Shown: positions 6,227 through 9,016 of the stretch, piece after piece
How positions within the stretch are numbered: the stretch's first letter is position 1
Layout of the letters: each line of letters opens with the position of its first letter
NCBI GenBank assembly: GCA_937902455.1
Contig: CALELI010000023.1
Span: 1 to 9,016 of the forward strand
Length of the DNA: 9,016 nt
Reading direction: 5' to 3'
Origin: an uncultured Prevotellaceae bacterium
GTDB lineage: Bacteria > Bacteroidota > Bacteroidia > Bacteroidales > Bacteroidaceae
The notes under the pieces: generated by a model
The model's input: only the letters and a program-made list of their open reading frames with translations
Told to the model about the DNA's origin: nothing
Databases searched by the model: none
Made by a program: the position numbers and the translations under genes

Positions 6227-7048
6227 TTATTCAGCATATATTTCTTTTACATAAAACGTATAGCTACCAGAGCCGTATGCGCTATATGGAAATTGGGAAC
6301 TTCCTTTTACATAAACATATTTCGATACAATTCCATTTGGAATATCTATTGTTTGTAAAGACTCTGTATAACTTGGTGATGAATTATATGGGTCACTACC
6401 AGATATAATAGAGGCACTATTTGTTGGGGTAATATCGTGTAACTCGCATAAGCCGAAACCAATTTCATTTGCCGTATGGCCATTTCCAGAAATAGTAACG
6501 CAAAGTCTTGAATATCCGCTTAATACTATAGGATTTTTTGTAATAAACGCTGTACCGCCAGCATATTGACCGCCGTCAGTTGACCCAGACCTTGTAGCAG
6601 TAAGTGTTGGAGAGAATGAATATGTGTCTCCCGGTACACCAGCACTCGTTCTATTTGACCTAACATCAAAATTATCTGCGCCTTCGCCAAGTTCGTATAA
6701 AATAAGTCGTGTTAAATTCCAAGTAATCCCATTATAGATATATGCTTTTTTGTATGCCCATACATCTCCTTCATATTGCATAACCGTTGTTACAGGAAGC
6801 GAAATGATTGGATTCTCAGATAGGCTTATTGATTGAGTTGCACTATGACCGCATCTAAGCCATACCATTCCATTAGTTCCAGTTGGTTTTATATTAGAGT
6901 AAACAACATCAGTTATATCCGTAGTTGTTTCCACTGCTACCGTTCCAATGGGGGCAGAACTTGTCGGTTTTGCTGAGACTTTTACTACGTTTAATTTTGC
7001 TGAGCCACCGCCGCTAACACCACGTCTCGTTATAAAAGCATGACTCAT
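6227..7048 (-). CDS. Putative tail tip / receptor-binding protein, AT-rich
   Basis: A 273-aa protein, almost wholly beta-strand and low-complexity polar, with no enzyme motif. The start MSHAFITRRGVSGGGSAKLNVVK is a short flexible anchor as seen at the front of tail-tip genes; later parts are Ser/Thr/Gly/Asn-rich (VRSNRTSAGVPGDTYSFSP, about 127-145; GSDPYNSSPSYTES) and end in YTFYVKEIYAE. I chose the ATG at 7048: GAGGTG (7055-7060) is 6 bases upstream and the ATG overlaps the TGA of the fibre gene (ATGA), so the two are coupled. The alternative GTG at 7057 lies within the SD itself. Base content is unlike the neighbours: 104 G+C in 300 bases at 6241-6540 (35%) against 120 in 240 (50%) at 7741-7980. 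It follows a collagen-containing fibre, so receptor binding is a contextual inference; the fold is unrecognised. Confidence 0.55.
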   Translation of the reverse strand: MSHAFITRRGVSGGGSAKLNVVKVSAKPTSSAPIGTVAVETTTDITDVVYSNIKPTGTNGMVWLRCGHSATQSISLSENPIISLPVTTVMQYEGDVWAYKKAYIYNGITWNLTRLILYELGEGADNFDVRSNRTSAGVPGDTYSFSPTLTATRSGSTDGGQYAGGTAFITKNPIVLSGYSRLCVTISGNGHTANEIGFGLCELHDITPTNSASIISGSDPYNSSPSYTESLQTIDIPNGIVSKYVYVKGSSQFPYSAYGSGSYTFYVKEIYAE

Positions 7049-8436
7049 CTTATGCACCTCATCTGTATCGTAAGGTCTGTCTCAGTTGTATCTGTGGCAT
7101 ACACGACTATCTTGTCGGCATACGTCTGTATATCGTATATCTTGCCGTAGTCGGCTATTTCCTGCTCAACAGTTGAAAACGTGCTGTTCGGTACTAAGTC
7201 TACTGTCGGTTTATCCGAAGCAAGCATACCGACAACTGTTATCTCCTGCGTGTAAGGGGCTTCTGTGCCTTCCCAAGTCTGCGTGATGACTGTCATGAAG
7301 TCAGCATACGTCGACGATGTAGGAAGCTCGCTGTGTTTGACAAGCTTGTCGGAACTTGACACACCGCTCGGTAACATAGCCGATGTAAGACCACTGTTGA
7401 CTGTAGCCCACTGTGCAGCAGTAAGACCGCTGTTGTTGACGATATACTGATAGTTCCAGCCATTGTTGTAGTGATAACGAGTAGTCGGATGCTCACCAGT
7501 CTCGGATATAATCTTGCTCTCATCTGCGAGAACAACGCAGTAATCGTTCTTGGTGGGAACTCTAATCTCGCCACCAGAGTAGTATTCGGTAGCAGCAGTA
7601 AGTTCTGCTTTCGTATCAAACGGATTACCTGCGGCATCTTTCGTGATGTAGTAGGCAGCTATGTTCTCTATGGAGCTGTTGACGAAATCCTTGTCAGCAA
7701 GCTGGTTTGTAGTAGAAGCCTGAGAAGGTATCTTGCCAGCAATCGCAAGCACGGCATCTGCAAATGCAACCTGCTTCGGAGTATTGCCGGGGTCATACTC
7801 GCTCTTGAGCATATCGCCAGTACCGCTGCCGGAATCGCCCTTGTCGCCTTTATCGCCTTTGTCGCCCTTATCCCCAGTACGGCCTTTAAGGTTCGTGAAG
7901 ATAAAAGTTGCTTTCTTTCCAAGAGTATGGTCATCATCATCGACCCAATCTATATTAAGAGAGACGCCTACAACGCCAACAACGTCGGCAGCAGTATCGT
8001 CAACATCTACCTGCTTAACGGCTGTCTCTTTAACATCTTCTAACTCGTCAGCGGTAGCCGTAAGGATGGCCACAACTTGGTCGTAAAGAGTCGGAGTTAT
8101 CTGGCCCGGCTCTTGGCCGCTTACGACAGCGCCCTGTAGAATCTCGCCAAGCGAGAAATATATGGTCGGAATGACAATCTCATCGCCATCCGTGCCATAT
8201 ACGCCGCAAATAAGATTGACGCCTGCTTTGATAAACATCTCATAAGGAATAACGCAGGAGTCGGATTCCAAGATAACGAATCTTGGCGTTTCGTCGCCTG
8301 CGGTAAATATCACTGTTTTGCCAAGGTCCTGCCACTCTTCGGAGAATTCGAAGTCGAGAACTAATCCCGCTCTACCAGAAGTAAGGACCTCTTTATCTTT
8401 TACGTATGCATTTGCTTTGTTAACAACAGCAATCAT
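7045..8436 (-). CDS. Tail fibre / baseplate adhesin with BppU-like N-terminus and collagen-like stretch
   Basis: A 463-aa modular protein. Residues about 1-105 are a BppU-N-like base domain (LTSGRAGLVLDFEFSEEWQDLG, then VIFTAGD, then VYGTDGDEIVIPTIYFSLGEILQGA), used by siphophage and gut-phage adhesins to attach to the tail. A predicted helical region (TLYDQVVAILTATADELEDVKE, about 116-137) follows, then a collagen-like Gly-X-Y run (about 185-205) that would trimerise, then a beta-rich C-terminal part (residues 220-463) that should lie toward the receptor. The start is the ATG at 8436, with AGGTGA (8442-8447) 5 bases upstream; the in-frame GTG at 8445 falls inside that SD. Its stop overlaps the next gene (ATGA). 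The N-terminal domain is repeated in the small gene upstream. Exact role of the C-terminal part is unknown. Confidence 0.72.
   Translation of the reverse strand: MIAVVNKANAYVKDKEVLTSGRAGLVLDFEFSEEWQDLGKTVIFTAGDETPRFVILESDSCVIPYEMFIKAGVNLICGVYGTDGDEIVIPTIYFSLGEILQGAVVSGQEPGQITPTLYDQVVAILTATADELEDVKETAVKQVDVDDTAADVVGVVGVSLNIDWVDDDDHTLGKKATFIFTNLKGRTGDKGDKGDKGDKGDSGSGTGDMLKSEYDPGNTPKQVAFADAVLAIAGKIPSQASTTNQLADKDFVNSSIENIAAYYITKDAAGNPFDTKAELTAATEYYSGGEIRVPTKNDYCVVLADESKIISETGEHPTTRYHYNNGWNYQYIVNNSGLTAAQWATVNSGLTSAMLPSGVSSSDKLVKHSELPTSSTYADFMTVITQTWEGTEAPYTQEITVVGMLASDKPTVDLVPNSTFSTVEQEIADYGKIYDIQTYADKIVVYATDTTETDLTIQMRCIR
7055..7060 (-). promoter_or_regulatory. Ribosome binding site that sets the tip-protein start
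   Basis: GAGGTG on the minus strand, 6 bases before the ATG at 7048. It overlaps the possible GTG start at 7057 and so argues for the ATG. Confidence 0.65.
7822..7884 (-). repeat. Collagen-like Gly-X-Y repeat (GDK) in the fibre gene
   Basis: Seven Gly-X-Y triplets in a row: GRT, GDK four times, GDS, GSG. The four GDK units (7840-7875) are 9-base tandem repeats of the form GGC-GAC/T-AAG/A, differing only by synonymous bases apart from one GGG. Such runs form triple helices that trimerise fibres and are prone to length change by slippage. Confidence 0.9.
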
Positions 8437-8441
8437 ATTAA

Positions 8442-8447
8442 TCACCT
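8442..8447 (-). promoter_or_regulatory. Ribosome binding site that sets the fibre start
   Basis: AGGTGA on the minus strand, 5 bases before the ATG at 8436. The in-frame GTG at 8445 is part of this SD and is therefore not the likely start. Confidence 0.6.
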
Positions 8448-8576
8448 ATATAAAATATATCGGTTGTAAATCGAGAAACTGAGCCGATTCAGTTTATGCC
8501 GTGACCGATTCTGAAAACCTCAAAATCCGTCTATTAAGTTGTCACTTTCTTTTCTTGCCGCAGCCCATATTTTACC
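8446..8576 (-). promoter_or_regulatory. 131-base gap ahead of the fibre gene with a nested stem-loop
   Basis: The stretch holds a possible 8-codon minicistron at its 5' end and a two-level stem: outer arms ATCGGT (8504-8509) and ACCGAT (8459-8464), inner 7-bp arms AAACTGA (8489-8495) and TCAGTTT (8476-8482) with a 6-base loop ATCGGC. The loop and the outer 5' arm both carry ATCGG, so either could pair with CCGAT. The structure ends about 12 bases before the fibre SD. There is no clean poly-U run, so I do not call a terminator, and no convincing promoter. Confidence 0.4.
8542..8568 (-). CDS. Possible 8-codon minicistron encoding MGCGKKRK
   Basis: An ATG at 8568 opens MGCGKKRK followed by TGA. 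It has a good SD (GAGGT, 5 bases upstream) that overlaps the TGA of the preceding gene. The peptide is short, basic and starts with a Gly-Cys-Gly. A clear SD at the right distance is why I list it, but an open frame this short arises often by chance. It could be a real tiny peptide or a coupling/ribosome-loading element for the fibre gene. Function unknown. Confidence 0.22.
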   Translation of the reverse strand: MGCGKKRK

Positions 8577-8933
8577 TCATGATTCATGTGGCTGAGGAGA
8601 ACCTTCTCGGATTACACCGAGACTGGCGTATACAGACGGTATGATTATCTGCGCACCACTTGTCCCCACTACGCCTACTGTTAGTTCGACTCTCGGAGTT
8701 TCGAGACAGTCAGTCGGTATTTTGCAACTACCATTAAGCGGCCACTCGAACGCTCCGCAAGTAACTGTTCGTTTTACATCTCCAGCGGTGAACACGGCTA
8801 CTTTACCAAGGCCGTTCCATTCATCACTGAACTCTATGTCTACTCTCGCGCCTTTCATTCCAGAAGTAAGAATCTCCTGTTCGATTAGCTTGGCCTTAGC
8901 CTTATCGAGATGTAGCTTGCAGACAATCGCCAT
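8577..8933 (-). CDS. Stand-alone BppU-like adhesin base domain (paralogue of the fibre N-terminus)
   Basis: A 118-aa protein that aligns by eye over its whole length to the N-terminus of the next gene. Matching blocks are EILTSGMKGARVDIEFSDEW against EVLTSGRAGLVLDFEFSEEW, GLGKVAVFTAGD against DLGKTVIFTAGD, and GVVGTSGAQIIIPSVYASLG against GVYGTDGDEIVIPTIYFSLG. It stops soon after that domain, at the place where the paralogue begins its helical linker. The start is the ATG at 8933, which overlaps the upstream stop as TAATG; AAGGA lies 8 bases upstream. It may be a functional small ring/adaptor subunit or the remnant of a second fibre gene that has lost its distal part. The clean RBS and TAATG coupling favour a working gene. 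Confidence 0.68.
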   Translation of the reverse strand: MAIVCKLHLDKAKAKLIEQEILTSGMKGARVDIEFSDEWNGLGKVAVFTAGDVKRTVTCGAFEWPLNGSCKIPTDCLETPRVELTVGVVGTSGAQIIIPSVYASLGVIREGSPQPHES

Positions 8934-9016
8934 TACACGAGTCCTTCAGTCGAGCCTGAGCTGGCTATCTGACGCTGCATAGCGCCGTTGCCACCGCCCG
9001 TATTAGGGATGTCCAT
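8933..9016 (-). CDS. C-terminal end of an upstream gene, truncated by the window edge
   Basis: Twenty-seven codons ending MDIPNTGGGNGAMQRQIASS-GSTEGLV and TAA. The frame is open to the right edge, and its first visible codon happens to be ATG. A Gly/Asn/Gln-rich, presumably disordered end is common in portal proteins and other structural subunits, but nothing here identifies the family. The stop overlaps the ATG of the next gene as TAATG, so it belongs to the same operon. If 9014-9016 were a true start the product would be a 27-aa peptide, which I consider less likely. Confidence 0.5.
   Translation of the reverse strand: MDIPNTGGGNGAMQRQIASSGSTEGLV

Noticed and set aside
7471..8043. 190-codon plus-strand open frame
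   Set aside because: Antisense to the fibre gene, including its collagen-like part; no RBS and no recognisable domain.
8488..8496. Shared 9-mer TTCAGTTTA between the fibre leader and the promoter spacer
   Set aside because: Only half of the inverted repeat is present and a 9-base match over this length may be chance; not enough to call a second operator.
8495..8535. Possible promoter (TTGAGG with CATAAA) upstream of the fibre gene
   Set aside because: The spacing would be about 19 bases and the -10 match is poor; much weaker than the promoter at 4945-4973.
1..9016. tRNA genes, CRISPR arrays, insertion sequences, attachment sites, diversity-generating repeats
   Set aside because: Gaps between genes are short (the longest are 131 and 141 bases) and none shows a cloverleaf, spaced direct repeats, terminal inverted repeats with a transposase, or a reverse transcriptase gene.

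Overview
The window is a block of late (virion and lysis) genes from a tailed phage or prophage, most likely a short-tailed podovirus-like phage of a Gram-positive host, probably a gut Clostridia-type Firmicute. Every supportable gene lies on the minus strand, so the biological order runs from base 9016 down to base 1. Evidence for a Gram-positive host is the r1t-type holin, the XhlA-like membrane protein, a lysozyme of the phage-tail type and strong AGGAGG-like ribosome binding sites. I see no terminase, integrase, polymerase, tRNA or CRISPR array, so temperate or lytic lifestyle cannot be judged.

Layout in transcription order: (1) the last 27 codons of an unidentified gene (8933-9016, cut by the window edge); (2) a tail-fibre module made of a 118-aa stand-alone adhesin-base domain, a 131-base gap with a structured leader and a possible 8-codon minicistron, a 463-aa fibre carrying the same N-terminal domain plus a collagen-like stretch, and a 273-aa beta-rich putative tip/receptor-binding protein that is far more AT-rich than its neighbours; (3) a lysis module: lysozyme, XhlA-like protein, holin; (4) a 141-base control region with a good sigma-70-type promoter whose 17-base spacer is itself an inverted repeat, followed by a chain of small hairpins and an intrinsic terminator in the leader; (5) a capsid module: scaffold and major capsid protein, the latter with a C-terminal chitobiase/Fn3-associated-like surface domain; (6) a strong intrinsic terminator; (7) a head-to-tail connector-like gene and a very large (at least 794 aa) P22 gp10-like stabilisation/hub protein with several divergent beta-sandwich repeats, which runs off the left edge.

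Functionally, scaffold plus capsid protein build the procapsid; the connector and the large gp10-like protein would close the portal vertex and join it to the tail; the fibres and tip protein would bind the host; lysozyme, XhlA-like protein and holin release progeny. The promoter before scaffold and the terminator after the capsid gene bracket a two-gene scaffold-capsid unit, consistent with high expression of the capsid protein relative to downstream connector genes. Placing the fibre and lysis cassettes upstream of scaffold is unlike the classical P22 order. Assignments come from reading the translated sequences by eye; no database search was possible.
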